Below, one piece after another: positions 46,761 through 57,239 of a stretch of 64,000 bases of DNA (its first letter is position 1; each line of letters starts with the position of its first letter). The notes under the pieces were generated by a model. That model made no database searches. It was not told the DNA's origin and saw nothing but the letters and a program-made list of their open reading frames with translations. The position numbers and the translations under genes are program-made. Source of the stretch: Prorocentrum cordatum (lineage: Eukaryota > Sar > Dinophyceae > Prorocentrales > Prorocentraceae); the NCBI GenBank assembly GCA_963575745.1, contig CAUYUJ010017878.1, forward strand, positions 62,001-126,000. The letters are read 5' to 3'.

Positions 46761-46934
46761 AGAAAAAACACGGCATAGGCATAAATGTCTGGCGCTCCGC
46801 GCGGACTTCTTGGATCCGCGCTGGGCCACCCCGGCACCGGCCCTGGCGCGCGGAGCGCGCCAGGATGGGGGTCCAGCGCGGATCCAAGAAGTCCGCGCGG
46901 ACCGCCAAAAGTGTATGTTTATGGCGTGTTTTCT
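46761..46934. mobile_element. MITE, family C, copy 4 (best preserved)
   Basis: 174 bp. The left arm AGAAAAAACACGGCATA, GGCGCTCCGCGCGGACTTCT and TGGATCCGCGCTGG pairs with the right arm CCAGCGCGGATCCAAGAAGT, CCGCGCGGACCGCC and TATGGCGTGTTTTCT over about 64 bp with few mismatches. The centre CCTGGCGCGC/GCGCGCCAGG is palindromic. Its flanks (CTTGCGATGT before, GGTAGGACGCTGACCGTAGG after) correspond to contiguous sequence at about 28070-28105, an apparent empty site. Confidence 0.8.
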
Positions 46935-47059
46935 GGTAGGACGCTGACCGTAGGTCCAGCCGTGCCTCGTGTTGCTTGGAGTCCCAGCGGAGGAGTTGCA
47001 AGCCGTCCTGTTGGACGAGGGCAAGCTGCTGGGGCGGGGGGGGCTCGTGGGCGTGAGAA

Positions 47060-47087
47060 CTAATATATATATATATATATATATATA
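47060..47087. repeat. (TA)n microsatellite
   Basis: TATATATA run followed by AAAAACATTGAAAAAAATG. Confidence 0.9.
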
Positions 47088-47279
47088 AAAACATTGAAAA
47101 AAATGATGGTTCTTGTTCGTGGGCCTGCTGGATGCGGGGAGTGGAAAAGGTGCCCATGGCCCTAGGTGCCCCCAGCTTTTTCGTTCAATTTGGGATCCCC
47201 TGGGGCCCTCCGGGCCTCGTGGGGGGTGCTCTGGAGGCCGTGAGGGCCTCCTTGGAAATCCTGGGGGCACCTTGGGCCA

Positions 47280-47795
47280 GAGGCACGTCTACCACCACCC
47301 GATGGATCGTCCAGGCCACGATTGAGGACCTACTCAACGCTGGCCCCGATGTCGGGATCACGACGCTTCGATTAGAGCAGCAATTCGTAGAAGGAGGAGG
47401 GCTACCACTACTGACACGAGATCGCCCCGCTGTCCACTACCAGTACATCGGAGATGTGGGCATCTTGGGAGTCGACTTCGCGGCCGTGCCTGGACTACCA
47501 CCGCCGCTAACCATACGAGAGGTTCGGTTGGGATCGACAGAGCCTGTGCTGGCGGCAGGCTTCCAGGTTCAAACGGACGCGCGCGCAGACAACGCTCGCA
47601 TGATCGGGCGAGTTCCAGGGCACGCTGCTCGCCCCCAGTCAGGACAAGATGTGGTTGGCGGTCGGCGGCATCATGGCCATCCTAGGTCAGAGGGTGGAGA
47701 AGCCGACGTCCTCGCGAGGATCGTCGGCACTGTTTCCTGGGCTTCTCTTGATCTCCAGAGGGGCCCTCCGCGTGTTCGCGGAGGTCTGCCAGTAG
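47280..47795 (+). pseudogene. Reverse transcriptase fragment (dinoflagellate retroelement, degraded)
   Basis: In the first frame: VQATIEDLLNAGPDVGI, then FVEGGGLPLLTRDRPAVHYQ, YIGDVGILGVDFAAV, and AAGFQV. The order resembles the RT palm of a dinoflagellate-type polymerase around its YxDD box (usually HYQYIDDFGILG-D--AV); here the Asp pair is G-D. After frame changes it continues with KMWLAVGGIMAILGQRVEK, then DVLARIVGTVSWASL, then LISRGALRVFAEVCQ. This looks like the downstream segment with a conserved W-L-x-A ... VG ... L--R-ALSVF--VY pattern that precedes RNase H in these elements. At least two frame changes and a stop make it a dead fragment. Class (DIRS-like or other) cannot be settled here. 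Confidence 0.5.
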
Positions 47796-47849
47796 CGCAT
47801 GGAGCTTCGAGGATGAGCTCGTCGGCCTGTGCCCACGAGCTCGAAGCTC

Positions 47850-47880
<31 letters not shown>

Positions 47881-47935
47881 GAGGAGGAGGAGGAGAAGAG
47901 GAGAGGAGGAGGCGGAGGAGGAGGAGGAGGAGCTT
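47850..47935. repeat. (GGA)n polypurine array
   Basis: Plus-strand GGAGGAGG, facing a CCT array at 48108-48282. Confidence 0.9.
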
Positions 47936-48107
47936 CGAGCTGCGTTGCGGGAATTGGCCGCGGTTGCCGCCGCGGCGCCGCGAATCTCGATGGACCGGGC
48001 AGCGCTTCGGGACCCCGAAGGGGACGATACTCGACGCCAGCCTCTACGGGGAGGCGCCGTCGCAGCGACCCGGAGCGAGGCGGAGGAGGAGAGGCGCGAG
48101 GCCACCC

Positions 48108-48282
48108 CCCCTCCATCCTCCATCCTCCTCCTCCTCCTCCTCCTCCTCCTCCTCCTCCCCCTCCTCCTCCTCCTCATCCTCCTCCTCCTCCTCCTCCTCC
48201 TCCCCCTCCTCCTCCTCCCCCTCCTACTCCTCCTCCTCCTCCTCCTCCTCCTCCTCCTCCTCCTCCTCCTCCTCCTCCTGCT
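48108..48282. repeat. (CCT)n polypyrimidine array
   Basis: CTCCTCCTCC with two CCCCCTCC interruptions, in inverted relation to 47850-47935. Confidence 0.95.
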
Positions 48283-48519
48283 CCGGAGGGCGAGGCGCAC
48301 CAGCGCGTCGCCGAAGGGGTCGGGCTGGGCACGCGAGCGCGCACGCCGCAGGTCCACGCGTGCTCGGTGCGCGTTGGGCCAGGCGACGCGGTCCACGTGG
48401 ATAGTCCCCCAGAGGAAGGGGGGTCGACCCCTCCCAGCGTGGAGTGGCGGCCCAAGCGGGCCTCGTCAGGTTCACGAGCACGAGCACAACATCTCACGCG
48501 CCTATGACCCCAGAGGGGT

Positions 48520-48850
48520 CAGCGGATTAGAGCAGCGTGGACTGGAGTAGGGTCAGGCAGGGTAAGTAGGGGAGAATGGAGTAGAGCAGACGTGAGTAGA
48601 GTAGAATGTGGACGACAGCCGGATAGAATAGAGCACATTAAGGTTGGGCAGGGTAGAAGCATGCCAGGGTAAGGTCGGATTGGGTAGGTTTGGGTAGGGC
48701 AGAGCAACGCAGAGTAAAGGAGGGCAGATGGTAGAGCAGAGTCGGGCAGACGCAGAAAAATGAGAGAGTAAAACACAGTAGAGTGGATGCTAGATTGGGG
48801 GATTTTAGACTAGGGGTAAATTAGAGTGTGAGTAGACTAGAGTCGAGCAT
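48520..48850. repeat. Degenerate GGGTAG/GAGTAG short-unit tandem tract
   Basis: Units such as GGAGTAGGGTCAGGCAGGGT, AGAGTAGAGTAG and GGGTAGGTTTGGGTAGGGCA (5-6-nt core) over about 330 bp, becoming AT-richer towards the end. Confidence 0.6.
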
Positions 48851-49680
48851 GCCCCAATGCACATTGGGTTTCATTACGGTGATGAGCGATGATGCGAACA
48901 CCGCGTCTCTGGTGACATCGGGGACTTGCGTTCTCACCATTTCGTTTAATTTCTCGAACCCCGCATTGGTTTCGATATAATGTCCACAGCCGCTGTCCCT
49001 TCGCATTGAGATTTCGCTGGCAACCCCAAATGACAGCCATTATGGTACCATATGTGTTGCTGTGGGTAGAACGAGCGAACGAATCATTCATACGCAAAAC
49101 GCGCGTGGGCAAGACACTTGGCGAGCGTGCGAGCAACGCCGAACGCATTAGCTGGCGGACAGGAAACAATTGGTTTTGTACTTGTGGGAATGCCTGGCCT
49201 CCCCGCACATATTTTGGTTGTTGCCAACAGAATTATTCGCAAACGCAACTTTACGCGTAACGAAGGGGTGACAACACTCCCAGGAGCGACTGGAAAATCT
49301 TGGCAATTCGCGGGCGTGCACGTTGTCACCATATTTGTCCGTGGTAGTGATGCCAATGATGATCCACGACGCGGTGGGGTCCTTCGCCAGATGCTAACAA
49401 GTGTCGTTTGGATGCGTATTGTTTTTGTTGCGTGCTGACCAAAGCGGCACCACTTCCAACATTTCATGGATGCGGTCGCCACTGTTGAAGGAAAAGTCGC
49501 TGTGGAATTACACGGGGGTAATTCATGCTTAGAAGCAACAATATTTATCCACTTGCTCCGCGTGCTGAATCGGGTTACAACCAGCAATTCGGAGAAATTT
49601 GCATGGACGAATGAATAAACACGATTGGGGCAGGTTCTGGGGGGGGTCCTCAAGATATTCCACGGCCTTGGCCCATATCG
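48851..49680. other. Unassigned moderate-GC island
   Basis: On the plus strand 49006-49260 ends in WRTGNNWFCTCGN ... YFGCCQQNYS, with a C-x-C ... C-C pattern faintly like a zinc ribbon. On the minus strand 49084-49653 is open for 189 aa with balanced composition. Neither is a family I recognise and they overlap, so no gene is called. Confidence 0.25.
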
Positions 49681-50302
49681 CTACCGTGCCGGAGATGTGG
49701 GTCAGAAGACTCCAGGATCGTCGCTGGGATGTCGTGTGGGGGCCTCCTGTAGGCCGTGTGAAGCCTTTTGGGTGCCGTTTGGGGGGATTTCTGGGGGGCT
49801 TTGGGTCGAAAGATTAGAAAGAGCGCGTTCTGCGGGCTCTTGGGGGGGCGGGTTGGAACCGGAATCCCCCCCCCCTGGATTGAAGGGGCGGAGTTCGAAC
49901 CCCCTGCCCCCCCTCCCGTGACGGAGGGGGGGAGGTTCAAACCCCTCCCCCCCTCTCCCCCCCCCGTCCCCCACCTCCCCTCCCTCCCTTTCCTCGGGCC
50001 GGCGCTGGCGTCAGTGGCCGCTGGCGGCGGCGGCAGGGAGCGTCGATGATGACGACGGCTTTCTTCTCTTGGCTGGCGCTGGCGCTTGTTGCGGCTGGCG
50101 GCGGCGGCAGGGAGCGTCGACGAGGACGACGGCGACAACGATGACGACGACGACGACGACGCTCCACCACCGTGCCTTGGTTTTCGGTCAGAGTCATGAT
50201 GGATGGCTCCTGGGATCTCGTCGGAGGGCTCTCGGGGCCTCTGAAGGGCATTTGTGTAGCCTCCTCCTGGGCGCCTCTTGGACGTCTCTTGGGGACTCTC
50301 TG
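49681..50302. other. GC-rich stretch with C-run palindromes
   Basis: Around 49855-49960 there are several inverted C-run/G-run pairs (GGGGCGGAGTTCGAACCCCC, GGAGGTTCAAACCCCTCC). GGCGGCGGCAGGGAGCGTCG occurs twice (about 50025 and 50100). A GACGAC run lies at 50140. Confidence 0.4.
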
Positions 50303-51460
50303 AGATGGTGGTGGTGGTGGTGGGCTGTGTTGGTGTGGTGGGTTGTGGGTGGTGGTGGTGGAGGTGGCGGTGGTGGTGGTTGTGGTGGTGGTGGTGGTGC
50401 GGTGGCATGTGGTGGTGGTGGTGGGTTGTGATTCTGGCGGTGGTGGTGGTGGTGATGGTGGTGGTAGTGGTGTGGTGGTTTGTGGTGGTGATGGTGGTCG
50501 TGGTGGTTGTGATGGATTGTGGTGGGTTGTGGTGGTGGTGGCGTTTTTGGTGGTGGTGGTGGTGGTGGTGGTGTAGTGGTTTGTGGTGGTGGTGGTGGTG
50601 GTTGTGGTGGTGGTGGGTTGTGCTTGTGGTGGTGGTGGTGGTGGCGATGGTGGTGGTGTGGTGGTGTGGTGGTTTGTGGTGGTGGTGGTAGTGGTAGTGG
50701 GATGTGGTGGTGGTGGCGGTGGTGGTGGTGGTTGAGGTGGGTGGTGGTGGTGGTGGTGTTGGCGGTGGTAGTGGTGGTGGGTTGTGGGGGTGGTGGTGGG
50801 TTGTGCTGGTGGTGGTGGTGGTGGTGGTGTGTTGGTTTGTGGTGGTGGTGGTGCTAGGTTGTTATGGTGGTGAGGTGGTAGTTGTGGCGGTGGAAGTGGT
50901 GTGGTACATTGTGGTGGTGGTGGTAGTGGTGGTGGGTTGTTGTGGGCTTGGTGGTAGTGGTGGCTTGTTGTGGTGGTGGTGGTGGCAGTGGTGGTCTGTG
51001 GTGGTGGTAGTGTTGAGTTGTGGTGGTGGTGGTAATTGTGGTGGCGGTGGTGGTGGAAGCGTGGTGGGTTGTGGTGGTGGTGGTGGTGGTCGTGGTGGGC
51101 TGTTATTTTGGTGGTGGTGCTGCTGCTGGTGCTGGTGCTGGTGGTGTGTGGTGGGTGGTGGTGGTTGTGGTGGTGGTGATTGTGGTGGTGGTGGTTGTGG
51201 TGGTGGTGGTGTGGTGTTTTGTGGTGGTGGTGGTGGTTGTGGTGGTGGGTGGTGGTGGTGGTAGCGGTGGTGGTGGCGGTGGTGGTGGTTGATGGTGGTG
51301 TGGTGGTTCGTGGCGGTAGTGGTGGTGAGTTCTTCGGGTCTTCCCGCCACCGAGTTTTTTGTTGGTTTTGGGTCAGGTGGTGGTGGGCTGTGATGGTGGT
51401 GATGGTGGTTGTGGCGGTGGTGGTGGTGGTGTGTTTGGTGGTGGTGGTGGTTGTTGTGGT
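50303..51460. repeat. (GGT)n array, 1.16 kb
   Basis: GGTGGTGGT with frequent TGTGGT and GTGGGTTGTGG variants on the plus strand for over a kilobase. It gives valine/glycine/tryptophan frames on plus and His/Thr/Pro frames on minus, all artefacts. Confidence 0.97.
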
Positions 51461-51900
51461 CGTGTAATTATCTGGCGATGTGTGTTTCCCCTCTGCGGCC
51501 GCTGACGGCACCACCACCTGCTTTCCGCCTCCCGGTACTTCGCCTCCGGGTTCCTGTCCAGGGCATTCATTTGCATGCATTTCGCTGTCGGTGCCACCTG
51601 ATCCCGGGGCTTTGCCTTCTCTTGGCCTTGACGTGAGGCCCCGCCTTCTTTTTCCCTTCTTCTGTTAATTAAAGCTGTGCGCGGCCCGCTTAGCTTCGAC
51701 CGGAAGAGGCTCGCTCTCGACCAGCGAATCGAAAACTTTCCCCTCCGCGGCCTCTGGGCGGGAGGGGGGCCCCCCTGGTTCTGATCGACGGCGCCGGGTG
51801 TTGGGGGGAGGGGCACCCCCCGGTTCGAAACGAGCTGCCGGATGTTCCCAAGGGAAGGCCCGTGAAACGTGCTCTCTCGAAGATTCGGATGTTCGGTTCG
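51461..51900. other. Unassigned stretch
   Basis: Short frames only; no recognised gene or repeat partner in the window. Confidence 0.3.
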
Positions 51901-52060
51901 CGTTTCCTCTCTTAGGCTCTTCTGGGGGCTGTCCTTGGGACCTTTCAGGCCGTCTTTGGATCCCTTTTGAGCAGTCTGGGGTGAACCTTTTGGGGCGGTC
52001 TTGGGGGGGGGCTCTTGGGCCATTTTGGATCGTCGGAAGCTCGAGAAAGCGTAGCGGAGT
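51901..52060. repeat. CTTGGGGCC-type minisatellite
   Basis: CTTCTGGGGGCTGTCCTTGG, TTTTGGGGCGGTCTTGGGGG and CTTGGGCCATTTTGG, ending in a CGTCGGAAG block also found at the ends of the 417-bp units near 2785 and 3200. Confidence 0.55.
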
Positions 52061-52538
52061 AGAGTCATAGCGATCTTCCGAAGCGCTTCGAAAACTTCCT
52101 GGGTCGATGTGGTGCCATGTTGGGCATTTTGGACTCCGCGTGCGCCGAGTTGTGACCCTTGTGGACCGTCCGGGCGGCCTCGGTTCCGAGAAAGTCATGA
52201 CTAATTGAGACGGGTCCCAAAAGGTACGCATCGATTCTCCAGAGATTGGAGGAGTTTGGGACCAGGTTTTGTGAAGAGCCGTCAAGCCAAGGGTCTGAGG
52301 ACACCGAAATTCGCGCATCAGCGCATGGGGGCACGGTGGCAGTTACAAAGGCATGGAAATACCGAAATATGACACGATTCGGTAATCAAAAGTTTTCCAG
52401 GCGATGGACGCCCGCAAAATGGATTGACCCAGCGTCCAGCATTCATTTATTCAAGACCGAACGGCTACAGAAAATATACATCCATACGACAGTACGCACC
52501 TTAGACAGCAAACGTACTTTTCTTAATTCAATGTCCCG
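52061..52538. other. Unassigned moderate-GC stretch before the gap
   Basis: No recognised gene; sequence continuity ends at the gap. Confidence 0.3.
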
Positions 52539-52638
52539 NNNNNNNNNNNNNNNNNNNNNNNNNNNNNNNNNNNNNNNNNNNNNNNNNNNNNNNNNNNNNN
52601 NNNNNNNNNNNNNNNNNNNNNNNNNNNNNNNNNNNNNN
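52539..52638. other. Assembly gap (100 N)
   Basis: Exactly 100 N, the conventional size for a gap of unknown length, so the two sides may not be adjacent at this distance. Confidence 0.99.
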
Positions 52639-53140
52639 CACTGCCGCTACTGGTGCAACCGCTGTTGCCGCAGCCACAATTGTCGCCGCCATTATCGTTG
52701 TCGTCGGTTGTCGTCGTTAGTCTTGCTTGTCGGTCGTCGCTTGTCTCTCGTTCATTGTTCGTCGTTTGTTCGTGTCTCGTCGCCCGTTGTTGTCGTTGTA
52801 CGCTCGGGCGATGCGTTTGGATTTTGATTTTAAAAAGATACTTGGCCGACGACAGCCGTTATGTGAGGCCGCCGAAGACATTGCGGTTTGCGCCGGTAGC
52901 ATCTGGAAATATTTATAATTGACCGCAGATGAAAACAAATCATATGTAGGTGGCCTATAATGTTTGGTTGTGTGTTGCTTTTGCAGTAATTAATTATATG
53001 ACACGCAGAATTTGTAAAAGATATCAGCATTTTTGGCAAAAAAAAACTGTGACGTACCCAATCCATTTGTATCAATGGAAACGAGGAGTTGGCCGAAACT
53101 TAAATGGACAATCGATTTGATGTGTAAGCTACTTGGGAGG
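52639..53140. other. Low-GC unassigned stretch after the gap
   Basis: A TTGTCGTC-rich start, then AT-rich sequence to the satellite. No gene recognised. Confidence 0.35.
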
Positions 53141-54600
53141 CGTCACTGTGCTGGGTCCCGCAAGCAGGCCTCGAAAGTGGCGACAGTTCACAGATCGCAG
53201 CCCCCCCCAGGGATGGCGAGGTCGAATCTGAGTCTGCGTGTGGCGTCACCGTGCTGGGCCCCCCAGCAGGCCTCGAAAATGGCGACAGTTTCACAGATCG
53301 CAGCCCCCCCAGGGATGGCGAGGTTTAGTTTGAATCTGCAGTGAATACCCACTGCGCTGGGCCCCCCAGCAGGCCTCGAAAGTGGCGACAGTTTCACAGA
53401 TCGATGGCGAGGTCAAATTTGAGTCTGCGGTGAGTACCCACAGTGCTGGGCCCCTCAGCAGGCCTCGAAAGTGGGGACAGTTTCACAGATCGCAGCCCCC
53501 CAGGGATGGCGAGGTCCAGTTTAAGTCTGCGGTGAGTACCCACTGTGCTGGGCCCCCCAGCAGGCCTCGAAAGTGGCGACAGTTTCACAGATCGCAGCCC
53601 CCCCAGGGATGGCGAGGTCGAATCGGAGTCTGCGGTGAGTGCCCACTGTGCTGGGCGGCCCCTCAGCAGGCCTCGAAAGTGGCGACAGTTTCACAGATCG
53701 CAGCCCCCCAAGGACGGCGAGGTCTAATTTGAGTCTGCGGTGAATACCCACTGTGCTGGGCCCCTCAGCAGGCCTCGAAAATGGCGACAATTCACAAATC
53801 GCAGCCCCCCAGGGATGGCGAGGTCCGCGGTGAGTACCCACTGTGCTGGGCCCCTCAGCAGCCCTCGAAAGTGGCGACATTTTCACAGATCGCAGCCCCC
53901 CCGGGATGGCGAGGTCCGCGGTGAGTACCCACTGTGCTGGGCCCCTCAGCAGCCCTCGAAAGTGGCGACAGTTTCACAGATCGCAGCCCCTCAGGGATGG
54001 CGAGGTCCCATTTGAGTCTCCGGTGAGTACCCACAGTGCTGGGCCCCTCAGCAGCTCTCGAAAGTGGCAAACGGTTTCACAGATCGCAGCCCCCCAGGGA
54101 TGGCGAGGTCCCATTTGAGTCTGGTGTTGGGGGGGGGAGGGGGTACCCACGGTGCTGGGCCCCCCAGCAGGCCTCGAAAGTGGCGACAGTTTCACAGATC
54201 GCAGCCCCCCAGGGATGGCGAGGTCCCATTTGAGTCTGCGGTGGGTACCCACTGTGCTGGGCCCCTCAGCAGGCCTCGAAAATGGCGACAATTCACAAAT
54301 CGCAGCCCCCCAGGGATGGCGAGGTCCGCGGTGAGTACCCACTGTGCTGGGCCCCTCAGCAGCCCTCGAAAGTGGCGACAGTTTCACAGATCGCAGCCCC
54401 CCAGGGATGGCGAGGTTTAATTTGAATCCGCCACGATGACCCTCTATGCAGGACCCCCCAGCAGGCCTCGAAAATGACGACAGTTTCACAGATCGCAGCC
54501 CCCCAGGGATGGCGCGGTATAATTTGAATCCGCCGCGAACCCCCCAGCAGGCCTCGAACGTGGCGACAGTTTCACCGATCGCAGCCCCCCGCAGGCAATA
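53141..54600. repeat. 102-bp satellite, array 1 (about 15 units)
   Basis: Each unit holds GCTGGGCCCCCCAGCAGGCC, TCGAAAGTGGCGACAGTTTC, ACAGATCGCAGCCCCC, AGGGATGGCGAGGTC and a variable AATTTGAGTCTGCGG-GTACCCACTG spacer. Unit length varies from about 88 to 120 bp. No unit is identical throughout; subtypes alternate (ACCCACTGTGCTGGG versus ACCCTCTATGCAGGA). Frames are open on both strands but this is repeat DNA. Confidence 0.95.
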
Positions 54601-54900
54601 CAGAAAGAGGCAGGAAAGAGGCGGGAGGCGGGAGGAGGAAGGACGCGACCACACTGCTCTATTCAAAACGAATACCCAACCAAGGAGGGTTGGGAAATTA
54701 CCCTGGCCACGTACCCAACCCCTGCGCAAAAGCGGGGCGCAAATAGTTTAGGATACTTTATAAGGGGGCGATGACGGAGCGAGGGTTACATATGTCTGCA
54801 GACGGAATTCGGGAGACTCGCAGGACACTGGCTACAGGAAAAGGGCTTGATAAAACTGATGATTTACAATTCCTGAGCACTCCTAGCCACTTCGAAAACG
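54601..54900. other. Spacer between satellite arrays
   Basis: The first ~100 bp (AGGAAAGAGGCGGGAGGC, ACACTGCTCTATTC, CAACCAAGGAGGGTTGGGA) is repeated after array 2 at 56590-56680, so array plus flank form a larger duplicated module. The remainder to 54900 is unique. Confidence 0.6.
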
Positions 54901-56595
54901 GGGATCACAGCAGGCCTCGAAAATGGCGACAGTTTCGCAGATCGCAGCCCCCCAGGGATGGCGAGGTCTAATTTGAATATGCCCGTGGCCCTCACTGTGC
55001 TGGGGCCCCCAGCAGGCCTCGAAAATGGCGACAGTTTCGCAGATCGCAGCCCCCCAGGGACGGCGAGGTCTAATTTTAATTTGCCCGTGGACCTCACTGT
55101 GCTGGGCCCCCCAGCAGGCCTCGAAAATGGCGACAGTTTCGCAGATCGCAGCCCCCCAGGGATGGCGATGTCTAATTTGGGTCCGCCCGTGGCCCTCACT
55201 GTGCTGGGCCCCCCAGCAGGCCTCGAAAATGGCGACAGTTTCGCAGATCGCAGCCCCCCAGGGATGGCGAGGTCTAATTTGAATCCGCGCGTGGCCCTCA
55301 CTGTGCTGGGCCCCCCAGCAGGCCGGCCTCGAAAATGGCGACAGTTTCGCAGATCGCAGCCCCCCACGGACGGCGAGGTCTAATTTGAATCCGCGCGTGG
55401 CCCTCACTGTGCTGGGCCCCCCAGCAGGCCTCGAAAATGGCGACAGTTTCGCAGATCGCAGCCCCCCAGGGATGGCGAGGTCTAATTTGAATCTGCGCGT
55501 GGCCCTCACTGTGCTGGGCCCCCAAGCAGGCCTCGAAAATGGCGACAGTTTCGCAGATCGCAGCCCCCCAGGGATGGCGAGGTCTAATTTGAATCCGCGC
55601 GTGGCCCTCACTGTGCTGGGCCCCCCAGCAGGCCTCGAAAATGGCGACAGTTTCGCAGATCGCAGCCCCCCATGGATGGCGAGGTCTAATTTGAATCTGC
55701 CCGTGGCCCTCACTGTGCTGGGCCCCCCAGCAGGCCTCGAAAATGGCGACAGTTTCGCAGATCGCAGCCCCCCAGGGATGGCGAGGTCTAATTTGAATCT
55801 GCCGCGGTTACCCTCTATGCAGGACCCCCCAGCAGGCCTCGAAAGTGGCGACAGTTTCACAGATCGCAGCCCCCCAGGGATAGCGAGGTCTAATATGAAT
55901 CTGCCGCAATTACCCTTTATGCCGGACCCCCCAGCAGGCCTCGAAAGTGGCGACAGTTTCACAGATCGCAGCCCCCAGGGATGGCGAGGTCCCATTTGAG
56001 TCTGCGGTGGGTACCCACTGTGCTGGGCCCCCCAGCAGGCTTCGAAAGTGGCGACAGTTTCACAGATCGCAGCCCCCCAGGGATGGCGAGGTCCCATTTG
56101 AGTCTGCGGTGGGTACCCACTGTGCTGGGCCCCCCAGCAGGCCTCGAAAGTGGCGACAGTTTCACAAATCGCAGCCCCCCAGGGATGGCGAGGTCTAATT
56201 TGAATCCGCCGTGGGTACCCACTGTGCTGGCCCCCCCAGCAGGCCTCGAAAGTGGCGACAGTTTCACAGATCGCAGCCCCCCAGGGATGGCGAGGTCTAA
56301 TTTGAATCCGCCGCGATTACCCTCTATGCAGGACCCCCCAGCAGGCCTCGAACGTGGCGACAGTTTCACAGATCGCAGCCCCCCAGGGATGGCGAGGTCT
56401 AATTTGAATCCGCCGCGATTACCCTCTATGCAGGACCCCCCGGCAGGCCTCGAAAGTGGCGACAGTTTCACAGATCGCAGCCCCCCAGGGATGGCGAGGT
56501 CTAATTTGAATCCGCCGCGATTACCCTCTATGCAGGACCCCCCAGCAGGCCTCGAAAGTGGCGACAATTTCACAGATCGCAGCCCCCCGCAGGCA
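54901..56595. repeat. 102-bp satellite, array 2 (about 17 units)
   Basis: Same unit as array 1. Units 1-9 share CAGTTTCGCAGATCGCAGCC and the GCGTGGCCCTCACTGTGCTG spacer and are more uniform (about 101-103 bp). Later units revert to the TTTCACAGATCG type seen in array 1. This suggests local homogenisation of one subtype. Confidence 0.95.
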
Positions 56596-56754
56596 GGAAA
56601 GAGGCGGGAGGCGGGAGGAGGAAGGACGCGACCACACTGCTCTATTCAAAACGAATACCCAACCAAGGAGGGTTGGGACAAAAAAACAATTACAAAAGGA
56701 GTCCACGGGCTTCATTCTGGGGCCACCAGGCTTGAAGCCTAACGGCAGCAACGG

Positions 56755-56965
56755 ATTCAATAACAGACCTCAATTTCCATAACCAAACCAACGTTTCAAC
56801 AATCAACGCGATTGTTTCAATAACAAAAACCACCATTTCAATAATAAAGGCGACCATTTCAATAACAAAACGAACCGCTTCAAAAAAAACGCGCGACCGT
56901 TGTAGTGACAAGAACAACCGTTTCGGTAACAAACGCCACCGTTTCAATAACGAAATAATGTTTCA
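56755..56965. repeat. ~29-bp AT-rich tandem repeat
   Basis: CCATTTCAATAACAAAA-type units with CGTTTCAACAATCAACGCG and CCGTTTCGGTAACAAACG variants, about seven copies. Confidence 0.7.
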
Positions 56966-57027
56966 ATCATGTGCGCGAATGTGCGTGTGCGTGGGCATGT
57001 TTCTGAGGATATGTGCATGTCGGCGTG

Positions 57028-57118
57028 TGTGCGTGTGTGTGTGTGTGTGTGTGCGCGTGAGAATGTGCGTGTGTGCGTGTGTGTGTGTGTGTGTGTGCGT
57101 GTGCGCGCTTGTGTGTCT
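57028..57118. repeat. (GT)n microsatellite
   Basis: TGTGTGTG with GC interruptions. Confidence 0.9.
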
Positions 57119-57239
57119 GAGTGGGTTTGTTTGCGCGTGCGCGTCGTGTCTGTCATAGGCGGGAGGAGGGGGTGCATTTTGTCCATTCTCGGGCGGTCTC
57201 CCCGGCGTGGGTCGGGTGAGGGAGGGACAAAGTGACATG

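Noticed and set aside
49084-49653. 189-aa minus-strand frame and a plus-strand Cys-rich frame
   Set aside because: Mutually overlapping, no family recognised, Cys spacing does not fit a standard zinc ribbon; kept only as a note.
54883-56097. 404-aa minus-strand open frame
   Set aside because: It is the 102-bp satellite read through; the plus strand is open over the same units and unit lengths vary.
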